From Anoplolepis gracilipes (lineage: Eukaryota > Arthropoda > Insecta > Hymenoptera > Formicidae), in contig NC_132982.1 in assembly GCF_047496725.1 (NCBI RefSeq), positions 8,697,001 through 8,761,000 on the forward strand: 64,000 nucleotides of DNA. The letters are read 5' to 3'. The position numbers and the translations under genes are program-made. Shown here one piece after another: positions 24,967-39,500 of this stretch. The notes under the pieces are model-generated. The model ran no database searches, had not been told where the DNA came from, and was given only the letters and a program-made list of their open reading frames with translations. Position 1 is the first letter of the stretch, and each line of letters opens with the position of its first letter.

Positions 24967-27900
24967 TGTCGGAAAAAATATCAGAAATATATTATTTTTT
25001 ACACTCTTTTCTGTTTCATAAAATATTAAAAAATTACTAATAAAATATATAAATATATAAAATAATACATGTTGTAGGCGATAGATTTTTTCCACAAATC
25101 TTACTCTTTATCGAGAGAGTGATTCATGAAATAGCAATCAAAGTAGTAAACGGTTCACATTCTGAGCATGCCTCTCACACAGAACATGTAACAAAACGAG
25201 AAAAAAAATTTTTTCGCACGAATGTACAATTATCGATATTGCGTCTCTTAGCGTTATCATTTATGTTTTTTGACAATCTTCTTTTCCCTTAACGCGCGGC
25301 GTTGTAAAGAAGACAAACAAGAAAAAGAAGAAGAAAAGAAGAAGGTCAGCGATTGATCCAATCGCAGATGTCAAAACTCGTTCGCGTCCTTGGTTCTCGT
25401 CTTGACGATCGTGTATCGTCAAGTCCCGCGACACGCAACTTCAATTAGAATTCGCAACCATGTTACGTTATGCGTCGCGGCATAATTTGTCGGGCATGTA
25501 GAAAACAGGCGTGACAGGCGATGCTTGGCAGTCGGAATCGTTCTGATCTTACTGCGTCGTCATTATCGGGCGGGAGCCGCTTTTTCGCACAAATATTTGG
25601 AATGTCACGCAAAGCTACGATACGCTTTCTCGGTGCACGCACCGCATTTAGTTCTCGGAACGCTGCGTGTCGTCGGGATCGGTAAAAGAACTCAAACACG
25701 CATACAAATACTTGAAAATCCGTCGTAATATTATTTCCAAGAGAGAGAGAGAGAGTGACATAAAATTCAAATATTTTGATCATATTTAAAAAATGCAAAC
25801 TATTGAAGATAATTTATTTAACTGGTTATGTTTAAATAAAATATAAATTAAAAATTTACTTTCTATAAAAATAATAGATGCAAATTTATACGAAATATAT
25901 ATTGTTATAATTGAAATTATTAATTAAAATAATAGTTTTAAAAAAATTATCAAAAAAATATTCTAAATAATATTTGAAAATTTTATAAGCATGTATTATT
26001 ATATATTATTAGCACTATTATATTTCAAATATTATATAGTAAAAAGAATCAATATGTATATGTGTGTATACACAAATATATTGGTTTCTAAAATAATCAT
26101 TATTTATTTAATTTACAAAAACAACTAACATAATTTGATAAATTTAAGAGACACAATTTGTAAAAAAATAAATAGAATAAAATAATATTTTATCAAATAT
26201 TTTACTGTCCATTATTTAGAGTTACATACATGCACAATTTGGAAAAATAGTTAATTTGTCTGCAAAGTTTTTATATTGATTTAATATAATGTTTTTACGA
26301 AAAAGATGTTAATTATCAAGCTCTCTACGCAAAGCGTAGAAACTTTGTTGACGCCGTTTATCATTTTATGGCTCCGATAAAAACAGATGCTATCAGCTAT
26401 AAATTAACAATATTCTATAAACCTTGGTCGATGAATCATTTAAGATAAACTATGCTCTACCTATCCTATCTACGACAAAGTAATTATTAACGGCGCTTTG
26501 ACCGTTACTTCGTCCCGTCACACTACGGGCATATCTACATCCATAAGATCCCGTATCTAATTTGCATGGGGCTTAAGCCGAGGCCTCGCACCGAAGATCG
26601 TGGAAACGACTTTCGGCCATGGAATGCTCGTCGACCAAGTGGCCACCGGGGGTGGCACGTATATACGTCGCGGAGATGAGCTACGGGCAGTTCTGACCCC
26701 CTCGGCGGGCAGAAATTACCCCCTTATCTTCCTGCGGCAAGGCCGGCGCTATATACTGAATCCTAATGCTCAATCTCAAGATAAACGCGAGCGAACCAAC
26801 CCCATCGAGCTCTGTGTCGCTTCACATATCTGACCTTCTTATTCGATCGTTGTACTCCTGGGGAGGCTAACAATTGAAAGGATTATAAATGCCGAAAGAA
26901 TGTGAACTATTTGTAATAAATAGAGAAAGAACAGTACATTCATAGTAGTATTAGGTATACTTTTCAAATACGAAGACTATAAAAAAAATAATCATTTAAA
27001 TAGTATTTATATTTATTTTTACTTATTTATATTTATTTCAATAAAATATTAATTTTAAAAAAATTATATTTTAACATAATTATATATTAACATAATAGAT
27101 ACATCAAAGAATATAAAGAAATATTCAAAACAATAATTGAAATCTTTGATTGAAATAACAATATTAAACAAAATTATTAGAATAATGTTTCTTTAAATTA
27201 ATTTGTAATTTTTTAATATAATCTCAAATATTTTGGTATTATTTTAAATAATATTTTAAATATATATCATGTAATAAGAAAAATGATCTGAAAAGTAATA
27301 AAAAGTATTTGTTTCAAAAGTAACAATTGTGTATTAAATAATAATTTAATAACCAAAGTAGTTAAAGTTTAATGAAACATGAGTAAGAACGAATAAAAGA
27401 TATGAGAAAGAAATAGAATAAATACAAATTTGTAGAAACAATATTCTCATAGATGTTTTATTATTCATACAATGTAAAAAATAATTGTTTCAATTGATTA
27501 CTTGAAGTCTCTATATAACAAAAGATATATAATATTAGAAATATTTGCTCTTGATTTATATGTAAAATATATTTCGGAAATCAATATTTTAATTGTGTAT
27601 TATATATAATTCATCAGAAGAAATAACTGACACATTTACTTTCTATTTTACATACTATTTTATTTTATAATGTATAGTTATTATTATTTAATAAATAATT
27701 AAAATTTCTTAATCAATAATTACGCGATAATGTGTGCGATTAGTTATTATAAGAATTCGTAAACTTAAATAAATTTTTGAAAATTTTGAATTTTATAATA
27801 ATTTGTATTTGACAGTTTTTAGAACATTTTTCAACGTAAAAAACAGATTTCTTTATATATATATTGCAAATTTTTAATATATAAAATAATATTTAAAATT

Positions 27901-28223
27901 TTTGTTTTATATGTTATTTCTAGATACAACTAATGTGTACCGTTTGCTACATTTCCGACGTCCGGTATCACCACTCTACCAGGCAGCCTTCATCGTAACG
28001 CGCGTGGAATTCTAGTGCCACATAAACACAACGAACTCACTCGTGTTAAAGCCAGAGGATAACGGTGCTCTGTGAAAATTCGGGAAATTAATCCGGAAAA
28101 TCACGCGATTCTGCAAACTACACAAAATTGGGCGAACAAACTACAGTGACATAAGAGGAGGAAGCCATGGTGTCACTGAGAAATTTCGGCGAATTGCCGA
28201 TCAATATAGGAAAGAAAAAGAAA

Positions 28224-28227
<4 letters not shown>

Positions 28228-28255
<28 letters not shown>
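28228..28255 (+). repeat. GA microsatellite
   Basis: Fourteen GA units. Confidence 0.97.
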
Positions 28256-28259
<4 letters not shown>

Positions 28260-28390
28260 AAGAGACCGCACTGTCGAAATTTGACCCTTGGACGAACATC
28301 GAAGCGGATATTCTCTAACGCGAAGATTAAAGCTAGCATGCAACCACGTGCACACACTTATCCGAATGTTACACGCTTGCATGCATATTT

Positions 28391-28475
28391 GTGTGTGTAT
28401 GTCTGCGTGGGTGTGTGTGTGTGTGTGTATGTGTGTGTGTGTGTGTGTGCGCGCGCGCGCGCGCGTGGGTATGTG
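28391..28475 (+). repeat. Compound GT-GC microsatellite
   Basis: GT units with a few interruptions, leading into eight GC units at about 28449-28465. Alternating purine-pyrimidine throughout, so it is a strong Z-DNA candidate. Confidence 0.97.
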
Positions 28476-29256
28476 TTGTATGTAACTCATTGTCAGTCAC
28501 AGACGACAAACTGTACTACTGATGTATGTTGACACCAAACGCGTATATCATTAATAAATAATTTTAACTACAGTATGTTTACAGTGTGTTTAAAATAATT
28601 ATTTTTTTCTATTTTAAAACTAAAATATTTAATACTAGATAATTAATTTGTTAATTTTTTTTTTAATAATAATAACATCTTAAAATACAATACTATATAA
28701 TTGTTATCGATTTAAAAATAATAACATGCAACAAAACATTTGAACTTTCTTCTCATCTCTTTATGAAAATGACGTTCGTTGTGAGAGAAATAATTGGTGA
28801 ATTTAGTTTAATGAATTCTCACTTGTGTGAGATACACTCATGTTTTTATGTCCACGAATAAATATAGTACTCATTGATGTATCTGTACGAGATGAAAATT
28901 TAAGTTTGTTAAAATATCCGACTTAAATATGTGCGCGTTCATGAAGTTATTTAATAACGCAAAGTTCTTTCGTTATTACAACATATATACTTATTTTGAT
29001 TATTCGACTATTACGAAAACCTTACCCGAGTGTTCGTATACTCCTCGAAAATTCTGCGCGTCGGTAGAGAAAAGCTCCCACGTTTGCCACCACATCGTCG
29101 ACGTGTCACCGGTATACGTTACACACACTTACACGCGCATCATGAGGCGCACACATGGACGCATGCCGACGCGCGTAGAATGTAATTAAGATAAATTAGC
29201 GTTAAGGGGAATTGGGCTGTGGAACGCTAGGGTGGAGGAAGGCGAAAGGGTACCTG

Positions 29257-29283
29257 TCTGTGTGTGTGTGTGTGTGTGTGTGT
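29257..29283 (+). repeat. GT microsatellite
   Basis: About thirteen TG units followed by TACATATG. Confidence 0.97.
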
Positions 29284-29921
29284 ACATATGTGCGTTTTGT
29301 ATACTGACGCGTGTGCACGCGTGTATACATACACGTCCTTATTACATCACGGACACACATATACACATACAGACACATGAGAGCCTACGCAAAAGCTCGG
29401 GGTATATATTCTGAAGGTGTATGTGTGAAGGAAGGGGCAAGAGACACGTACAAGGGTGGCAGAGGGTGCCGGAAAGCGTGGGGGTGGACAGTTTCGAGGG
29501 AGGTTACGAGGGATTGTCGGTGGAGCGTGTATGTGGTCTTCGTGCTAGTAAGCCTCGTCGGCGTTACAGCACGCTGGAAGCTTAATGATGCATGCCGCCG
29601 GCGCCAAACGAGCATCCACTGATAAAGCGATGACCAGGAGGTTGAAGGAGGGGGTGGGAGGGAGGCAGGGAGAGAAAGACGAGAAGGGAACGACACGAAT
29701 ACCTTTCTCCGCATGTCACCGTATTCCGGAATTATCGAAGATGATATTTAAATCGATCTCTGCGGATGCAGTAACTATTTGTGTGTTAATAAAGAAAAAA
29801 AAAAAAGAGAAAAAACAAAGCGAAAAATCTAGGAATTTAATGACGCGTCTAGTACGTATTATATTTTGAAATTTTTCTTTTTCAACGATTATCTTGTTTT
29901 ATAATAGTTTTTAATTTTAAT

Positions 29922-30479
29922 TAGAATAAACTAGGGTATGATGGCCACAGGCTGTAATTTTTTTCAATAATCGCTACATAGTGCGCTTTTTTAGTCATTA
30001 TCAAAGATAATCGATATTTACAGTAGTTTATGTCCATACATTTTATATCATATTTTTATTTTTTACTACCTGCAAAGTTTTTCATTTGTCCACTAAAAAC
30101 TATTATAACGTCGAATAAATTACAGTTAAGCTATCGTAATCGACGTTAGATATATTATAAAGATATGTAAATTGTTATATGACCTATAATATTTATTTTC
30201 CTTTTCACTATTTGTCTATAAATATTTTGGCCATCTTTCCGTCACATGATCATCTTTTCCTTAAAAGTTGGGTAAGATAATGCTTACAGCCAATGCTTAT
30301 GTTGTACCATTTTGACAATATAAAATTTCCATTAAATATTTTCCTTCTAGTTTCGATAATATTACGTAATTTAAGCTTCAGTGACGATAATATGTCAAAC
30401 ACTATTAAAAAATAACAAAAATAAAAGTATATTTTTTGCATTTTAAAAAACTATGGCCATCTTACCCGAGTTTACCCTA
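29922..30479. mobile_element. MITE-like element with 29-bp terminal inverted repeats
   Basis: The left end 29922-29950 (core AAACTAGGGTATGATGGCC) matches the reverse complement of the right end 30451-30479 (core AAACTCGGGTAAGATGGCC) at about 24 of 29 positions. Both ends begin with TA, consistent with a TA target-site duplication as made by Tc1/mariner-type transposases. Two further terminus-like copies lie inside: GGCCATCTT at about 30229 (inverted) and GTTGGGTAAGATAATG at about 30267 (direct). The unit may therefore be two elements side by side or have subterminal repeats. No transposase frame is present. The superfamily is inferred from the TA flank only. Confidence 0.65.
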
Positions 30480-31126
30480 TATAGTACATTAAAAATAATG
30501 TTTTTAAAAATGAAAAACTATTTCATACAATAATTGTTTGAATTGTATTTATTCTAGAGTTGATACGTATTTTATTACGTATTAGCACTGCTTCACAAGA
30601 TTATTAATTCTTGTTGTTAATAATCTTATTATAATCCAAAAAATATCTTTCATATTAATTTGATAAAACTAAAATTCAAATAAAGATTTCAGTATATGTA
30701 AAATAATTTATATTGATTTTGTTGAACACTCGTGTGATCCTAGAATAGTAATTATATACTTTTCTAACAACACTGATATTTCTATTAATTAATATACAAA
30801 AGTTTCTCACAGTAAAACGATATGTGATGTGAGATTAAAATTGCTGTTTCAGCAGAATATTGCGTGTAATTCTCTAGTATATGTACATATTATTACACAT
30901 TATGGCTAGAATTTCGCAAGCAGGGTAATCAGAACGGAGGAGAGAGAAAGCGAGAAGTTGTAACAATCGCGTCGTAGCGATATCTTACGCGTTCGCCACG
31001 AGGTTTGGACAGCAAGGAGAAACAATGCCTCGGGGATGCTGGGGCTGATGGACGCTTCCGATACGCGAGAAAGAGGGCGAACGCAGCGAACTAGGGGGTT
31101 TGAAGAAGCGAGCTGGCACGAGGGTA

Positions 31127-31129
<3 letters not shown>

Positions 31130-31159
<30 letters not shown>
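31130..31159 (+). repeat. GA microsatellite
   Basis: Uninterrupted GA run. Confidence 0.97.
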
Positions 31160-31161
<2 letters not shown>

Positions 31162-32454
31162 ACGCTTATACCTCCCTAGTTTCTCCGGCTATTATATTAT
31201 TTAATTAATTAAGTTCGCGAGACCCTTGCCAGGCCGTTCGCGTGATTAATAACATTGCATGGACCGAGCGCTATTAGCTCGACCTCGGTCTGTGGATTTA
31301 CGATGTTCCTTGACTGTATATGGATGTATACATATATATACACATATATGCGTGTATATACATGTACATTATGTTCTTAGACATCATCTGGACCAGTCAA
31401 ACGCAGGATATCGAGTGTTTTTCCTGTGTGTTGCTCCTGTGGACTATCGCGCAAACATCGTGAATAAATATTCTGCTTTATTTTCGGACATGGAAGGTGG
31501 GGCTAGAAATCTCTCTACGCTTATATAACATTAGCGATTATATACGTATATACGTACAACGGATAATAAAATAATATAATAATTTTGCTTTGAAAAACAT
31601 TTCAAAGGATCTAAGAATTGAAATGCGGTGAATATTTTACAGATGCCAGATACATTGTTCACATAATATTTATCTACACGCTGTAATAACATCGTAATTG
31701 CCGATGCATCAATCACTTTGAATAAAAGCGAGAAAAGATGTTTATCTTCGATAAAATTCTGTTCTCGATAACGAGTATTTAATGCAATTCGAGCAACGTC
31801 CATTGGTCCGCTACCACCGGATTTTCTCGATACAAGTTGAGTCGCGCATTCCGTCCCAGCGGGCGCATCGGACAAAGTTCTCTTTTATTGGTAAAGAAGA
31901 GAGTATAGTGCTTGTTAAAGACTCTTTATCTCGTTCCGCTCGAGAAACGGAAACTGTCGCAGGTAACTCCACCGTGAGACAGAAATACCACGGTATTCGC
32001 GCTATCCTCGATAATGCAATGGCGATTTATTTCTATTATCGTCCCGAGAGAAAATCGATAGACTTTTATCTGTAAATTGTCAATGAAAATCCTTTACAGG
32101 AATACGATAGTAATGGCAAAAAAAAACCATGGCCGCTCATTAGTATGTACAATTTTTTTTATATTGATATTAAAACAGTATGACAAGAAACAAAAAAACA
32201 TTCCGTGAAAAAGTTTAAAATTGCTATCATTTTTTTCTGTTTAATTTCGGTCTTTCTAGCTCTTTTGTTTATTTTAAATTAATTACATTCAAAGAAATAT
32301 TTTCTTCCAAAAGTAAACTATCTCAAATAAGCAATAACGGCTGTCAAATTAAGTTGACGTTTTATTATTAATGTTATAACAGCTACGGTTTTATTAGATT
32401 TTTATATAAATATTAATGCTGCAATATTAACATTAATGCTGAAAAAAGTTTCAC

Positions 32455-32458
<4 letters not shown>

Positions 32459-32499
<41 letters not shown>
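32459..32499 (+). repeat. GA microsatellite
   Basis: About twenty GA units in AT-rich surroundings. Confidence 0.98.
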
Positions 32500-32500
<1 letters not shown>

Positions 32501-32844
32501 ACTATAAATATTAGAAAAAATTAAATTTGTTTATACAAAGAAAGCGACACAACTGATTGTTAAAAATTTTTGAAGTTTCTGTAAGAATTGTTTTGAACAA
32601 TTATAATAAACTTTCACTTTTGTTGATGAGACTGACATGTAATAAAGATATACTATCATCATTTATCAACATTAACATTTGTATGATGATTTTTTTCATG
32701 ATTTTGTACTGTCATCCTTTTCAATGCCAACATTTAAATGACAAATGTTTTTTTACGACTCTACTATTATATCGAACATTTTTCTTTTTTATAGATTCTA
32801 TTGCAGTAAAAGCAAACTCAAAACAATTGCATTTCTTTGTAGTG

Positions 32845-32882
32845 AAAATTCTATGTAAGACAAATGTCTTACATAGAATTTT
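32845..32882. repeat. Near-perfect hairpin palindrome
   Basis: AAAATTCTATGTAAGACA, then AA, then its exact reverse complement: 18-bp arms with a 2-base spacer. It could be a local inverted duplication or a small element remnant. It is not obviously a microRNA precursor because the loop is too short. Confidence 0.95.
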
Positions 32883-35800
32883 ATGACAAATGTTATAATA
32901 ATCGTTATAATTTTTGAGTCCATTGTACAGAAAAAAAATTATCTTTATAATTTTACTTACAAATATAATGAATATTTTCTCTTCTACAACTACCAGTTTC
33001 ATTTCTTTTATGACAACATTGAATCTTTTTATTTTTAACATATTTTTCTTTCAGACAAATAAATTCGTTCTCATGAAGATGTAAATAAAATGTACATATG
33101 TAATTGGTCGTATCATTAGATTTTAGCAAAGCTTATTCGCGCGTTCATTATGAGATGACGTGCGAACGCGTTGCACCCTGAATACCTACCTAGCAGCCAC
33201 GGTTAGATAACCACGGCACGACATGTCGCGTACTAGAATGGAATACGAATAAGAATGTTAATCTTTCGGACGTTGTGTCGTAGAGGGAAGGGAGGGGAGA
33301 GAGAAAGAGCAAAATGGGGTGGCTCATTTACCCTGCTGCACGTTTAGTTTCACGCAGGCGCATACATACGTATCGCACGTTCAGCGATAACCCCTTCTCC
33401 CGTATAATTCCGTCAAAATGATCCACTTTTCGCCGCGCTTTTTAAGCTCTTTGCATTGTGCTTGCATGGCGATAATGCAAGTACGATTAAAATTCATTAT
33501 TTAACTTCATATCTGCATGTGAGTATCAAAAAAATTTAATAAAAGATGCGTTAAAAATCGTGAACTTAAAGAATAATTGCTAGTTTGTAAAAATTTGTAC
33601 AGTTGCTGATTATGCAATCAAATAATTGAATTTAATCTTTAATAAAATTTTCATATTTTGAATGACTCGACATTCTTATATCTATTATTAACAAATAATT
33701 TTGTACATTGATAATATTTATTATAATATTAACAATAATATTTAATATATGTATGTATAATATTTATATAATAATTTTATTATTATAAAAAATATATTTT
33801 TTATTTTAATGCGATGTAGTGTTATTATTATATTTATTTCATTTATTGTATATTATTATAATATTTATATTTTGGTATTATAATTTTTATATTATAATAT
33901 TACTATATTATATTATAAAATTTTATGATAATTATTGTAATAAATTTAAATATTTATACTTATTAATATTTGTTGCACTATACACAATGTGATTAATGTA
34001 TCTTATTCAAAAATTAAACTACAATCTGAATATCATACTTTAATTTAATTTCAAAACTCCAAATCTGCAGGAAAATATCTTTAATTGATAAAATTATGAA
34101 ATATTTTCAATATAAAATAGTTAAAACGTATAGTTTCTATTTCTCTTAAATTCACGCTTTACGTTCGACTATTTTATTAAACGGATGCTATATACGAGTA
34201 AAAAAAAAATACTTGACTTTATCTAAAGAAATTTTTCGATCAGTAAGCGCGAAATGGCCGGCCGAATCGTATTATCGAAATTGGATAGGGACGGAAAATT
34301 CGAAAAAAATGCAAATGCAAGTAGCAGTTATCGAATCGTAAAGGGAGCGGCGTGAAATTCACCCCGGTCTCCTTATCGTCAGCGGGGTTGAAGTCCGGTC
34401 GGTCGTTTCGTCCGAGATAAGCCACGTCCATTTTCAATATCTAATCTTGTTGCGAATGATGTCTAAAAAGTCGCCAGACGACATTTAATAATTCAGTTTG
34501 CTTCGAATATCCGGATCGAATGACTCAAAAATAATAGACATGTATGGATAATTTTATATCGAATTGCATTTAAAATTTAAGGATAAAAAATTCAAGGAAT
34601 TTTTCTTTGAATCACCTGTAGCAAATCCAAAGAACAAAAGCAATTGTGTTCAGTTTTCTGTTGCTTTGGTAGACAAAAGGCAATGACTAGTAAAGATGGT
34701 CCATAGAAAAAACATTCAATGTAATTAAAAAAGATTTCTACATATTTTAGAATAGCGTCTACTCTACTCTTATTAGCCTACTTTCTTGAATTTTTTATAT
34801 TTAATATATTTAATATATTAGGGCCTTTTCATTATTAATTGAGAAAATGTATCTCTGGATTAATCGTGAAAATGTAATATATTTAAAATTACCTAATCCA
34901 AAGTAGTGGAAAAATGTCGAAACATATGTACGTCCATGCGATGTGGTACATTCGTCAATGATCGACTACTCTCCCTCTTAGGATCAACTTTCCGGAAACC
35001 TTAATCAGGATCGTTGATATGCACCCTCGTACTGCATATTCTCTACGAACAGATAGCGCAAGAACGTTCGTGTAACCCTGAAACTCGTCGGGGTGTGGCC
35101 TCTTTAAATTAACTCTCTCGAGAATCTAAATTGACTCTGGTCGATCACGGTGCGTGGAGAAGTAATCGCCCGACCAAAGTTGACGACCAGCGCTTTTATG
35201 GGTCACCGATTAAAGGGTGAAATAACGATGAAGGATCAGTATTTTATGATCCTGTTAACTTACTAACATTAAAATTCCGTAAGTCAAAAGCCGACATATA
35301 TAAAATAATTAACCGGCATAAAAAACCGCTATGTCGATGAATCATGTTTTTTTCTTTTTTAATTGAAGTCGGATAAATATTACTCGATATATTTGATGTT
35401 TTAATTACATTTAATTCGACTAATCAATAACATTTTCTAATATTGCTGAGTTTATATAAACGTAATTATAATTTAAGATAAAGTATGTGTCAAAATGTTT
35501 TATAATAATAAAGAGGAAAATTAAAACAGCATTCATAATTAATATAACAACGTTTTTTATAAGCTCTTTTAATCGTAAATATTGTAATTCATCAGCTACA
35601 TTTGGTAAAAAGTTTAGCAATGTTTCATCCATCTTTTAAAAATAGGAGAGAGTTGGACTAATTTTAATGGAGATAAATGGACCAGTTTTAAAAGAGATAG
35701 ATCTCTTTCTCAAACTGTTTATTTTTGAATAAATATGTCATAGATTACTTTTTATATAAAAATAAAAACAAAAACATTGAAGGAAATATTGTGGAGAGAA

Positions 35801-36313
35801 TACTCGATTCGAAGAATTTTAGGTAAAATAATTAAAGAGTGTTATTCGAACTATTGACAATAATGAGATAGACATAAATAAGGCTTACAGATATTTTATT
35901 GTTAGTTATATTAACCAAGTTTTGTTTTAGATAAAAGTTCCATTTATATATATTAACGATACATTTGATTGAGTTTTAAAAACTTTACATCAAAGATTCA
36001 AATTTATTTATTTTATTCAAAAATTATAATACAAATTAATCACGCGGCTTATTTTTTAAATGAAGAAATATCGAAATGTCTTTAGATCTTTTCAGAAATG
36101 AAATCGGAGTTCCGGAGGGGAGCGACGATTCCGTCTAGTCACGACGACGCGAATAATTATCGGCGAGGAAATAGGTTCGCGCGCGCGCGCCGGCGAAATA
36201 AAGTACGCGTAGAATAAAATCGCGCGAGAGGGAAAAGGGAGAAAAGCAAGGATCCTCGCGGCAGCGACAATCGGTAATTTCTTCGGTCATCGATCATCGG
36301 CGCGACGCGCCGT

Positions 36314-36510
36314 GATTGGCCGTGCGGACGGGGTTGCGCCCGGAATGAGGCGCACCGATTGGCCCCGGGACCGGTGTGAGAAAATCTCTCGCCGCGGTGT
36401 TCAATGCCTGTCGGGCCAGGATGATTTATCGCAATGACGCTCTTTTCTTCTTCTCTCGCCGGCTTCTCGTTTTCCCGCCAAATTACCGACAAAACGCATC
36501 TATATATAGC
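36314..36510 (+). promoter_or_regulatory. Promoter-like CpG-rich island with CCAAT and TATA elements
   Basis: Two inverted CCAAT boxes (ATTGG at 36315 and 36358) precede CTATATATAG at 36500-36509 in a CG-rich island about 36100-36600. No open frame downstream looks real, so it might be an alternative upstream promoter, a non-coding transcript start or an enhancer. Confidence 0.3.
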
Positions 36511-39500
36511 AATTTTCGGACCGACGACGGTCTTTCGCAGGACGCGAAAGACACATGGACACCACGTGGACCGGATCTCCTGTGACTATACTTTTCTTCA
36601 TCGAACTAAAATTCTGCCTTTTATTTTCGAGGAACAATAGCGAGTATCTTGCTTTGTGTTAAGTAAAGTCATTTATAAGAAAATTCAACAAAAAGTAACA
36701 TCTTTTTATCCCATAAGTATTTGACCGCTTACGTGATTTCAATTTCTACATTTTTTTATCCAAAAAATAGCTCTCAAAATTGTAATAAAAATTGCGATAA
36801 AATAATTAGGAAAGTGGAATCCTATTTAGCATAAAAAAGCTACAAGAAATAAAAATCTTTATTTTTTTCTTATGCTTTCTTTTTTTGCTGAATTGCACCT
36901 ATTGTTACAGTGACATCCTCTATAGTAGTCTTTTTATGAAAAAAAAATAGATTTCTTTCACCATATGAAACACTAAAAAAATGTCAATTCATTGTTCTTT
37001 TAATGGTTTTTGAATTTTTAGTATTGTAGTATAGTAATATTGTCACATAAGTTTGCCATGTATAATAAAAAGATTCTTTCTATGAAGACTAATTTATAAT
37101 CTCTTATATATGTTTTTTATCTATTATATTTAATGTCTATCATGTCATTGATAAATTATAGATTGTCATAATAATGATATAAATTAGTACACATTATATG
37201 TAGTTTATAAAATTTTATTATATTTTATTATATAAAATTCTTTCACGCTTGATCACAATATAATCATTTATGTGTTAAATTAAGAACAAATCATATAATT
37301 TTTAAAAATTAATAATAAATTTGTGAGTTAAAGTAAAAATTTGTCTCACAAGATTAAAATCTTTATTTTTATGAATTTTTTGTAAACAGTTACTATAAAA
37401 ATGTTAGTATCAACATAAGATAATATTTACAATTTTGAGATTAAATTATATTCTATAGGGCAAATATTTACTTTAATACTCTTCACTTTAACTCAGAAAT
37501 AAATTATTAATTTATATTTTAAAAGACTAAAAGTGCTTTGTGCAATGTCAAATTCATAAATCTCGAAATGTATTAGATTTATTAACTTTTGTTAGCTGAT
37601 ACGTGTAGTTTCTCTTCAATTTTGAATAAAAGATTCTTCGTTCGATCCAAGATAGAACCTGTTAATCGTTGTCAGCCATTCTGGTAGTAAATTAATTAAA
37701 TCCCCAATACACGCCCTGTAATCACGTTGTACGAACGAGATGAAAATTATTGGATTCCTGGAAAGCGTGATCCCATGAATATTGCACGCGGTCCCCAATT
37801 CAATCGCTTTGTCATCAAAATTTGGGAATAAAATTCGAGGTTTGCGACTATATGTATAAAGCGATCATCGTCCGCTCGAAAGAACCCCCCACGTGTGTCA
37901 CTGTATGTTGCCTCTCTCAGATTTCACATAATGGAACGTGGATACATATTATTCGGGCTCTTCTTCTAAGAAGTCAGATTTACTGGAAATACTCGGCATA
38001 CATTGTTCGTGAAACAATAGAATTTGTAGCGGCGATCTCTCCTAACTGATCACTTTTTTCGTTTCATCTCACCACCCGAAATCGCGAGACTTCGTGCTCC
38101 GACCATCCCCATGCGCGAGCAAGTGCACTTCTCGGGCTTTCTTATCGCTTCGGCCGCGGCAAATTATGATTGCCCTAATTTCCTTTGACTCACGACTATC
38201 CGTTCTCCCCCGTGACATCGTGACTCGCCAGCACGGACAAGATAATTCTCAAAAGATCCTCTCGGCCATCGGAACGGATAAAAATTGATGTCAGAATGGA
38301 AGTCACGTTAACGTTATGTTACATTTGCCGCTGTAACCGGCATGCAAAAGCGCATTGTAATTGATTACATTGAAATTTGATCAGTCAAGTCGTAAGTTTA
38401 TCTTAAAAACTACTTCTCTCATAACTTCAATTATGTATTATATTACATGATTTATATATTCCTTATTTTTTAATCCTGTTTTTTATTTTGCAATAGCAGT
38501 ATATATATATATATATAGAACTATTTTTATATTAATTTTATATCATTATAAATGTATGCACGATATGGATGTGTAAAGAAAGAGAAAATTTTAGGAAATA
38601 ATGGAATAATGCCTGCTCAAGAGAGCAAAATCAATTTCTTAAGATTATTATAGATCAAATATTTAAACATATACATAATTAAAAATCTAATCTAATCTCT
38701 GTGGCGGATTGTGATTTCTTTTAGGACTTTACGTATTTTTTTCTTTAACATTTTGACATAAATGTATTTTAGGATATTGTCTTTCTATACTGATTTTGAA
38801 TTACAATTATTTCGAGCCAGCGTATTTTATTTTTCGAATTTTAAGATTTTGACTTTGCATGTCTACTTGAAATTTAATCGATGCTTCATCATTGTTTATA
38901 ATTTAAATATTAAATGACTTGTGATAAATATCAAGTAAAACGTGAATAATAATGAACGCGGTGATAAAAAAAACAAACGATTGGCTATGAATATTAGATA
39001 AGAGGGAATATTAGATAAAGAAAGTTCCATACTAATATTCGCGTAGCACGAATAGGGGGTGTACGGAAACTTTCAAAGTGTAATACTTAGGCGTCATAAA
39101 TTCATTTAAACCCTCGGTGACGTAATATTTTGCCAAGACGTTCAGAGAATAGAGTTAAACGCGTCCTGAACGAAGTTACATTATCTCCGAGGAAACTTGC
39201 AACAAGCGAATCTCCACGAAAGAATAATGGACAATATTTTTTCGCGCAGTTAAATTGGACAATAATTTGCTAAGCAAATTATAATGGATATACGACGAAA
39301 ATAATTTGAATCATGTTACGTTTTAATAAATTTTAAATAAAAAGTAATTCTTTCTCGAGCTATGTAAACTAAGAAATAATAAGATATTTTTATTTTATAT
39401 ATGTATTAAATATTTAAAGAGAAGCGATTTTTTTGCTAATAGTATACAGTAAAATATATTTAATGTGTATTAATATTTATTATTAAAATTTGATAAAACT

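Larger units (their letters stand above)
23874..29921. other. Non-coding, largely AT-rich
   Basis: Very AT-rich at 24100-24540, 25740-26330 and 26880-27930. GC-balanced patches at 24600-24830, 25330-25720 and 26480-26850 have short frames in both strands. A GT/GC-repeat-rich segment lies at 28380-29560. No gene called. Confidence 0.5.

Noticed and set aside
26600..26833. 77-codon + strand frame in a GC-rich patch
   Set aside because: It begins at GTG rather than ATG, has no clear acceptor, and no family is recognised.
32557..33041. Overlapping + and - frames sharing similar residues
   Set aside because: The similarity is produced by the perfect hairpin at 32845-32882 being read on both strands.
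37616..37798. 60-codon minus-strand frame with mixed composition
   Set aside because: No ATG at the frame start, no splice signals judged convincing, and no family recognised.
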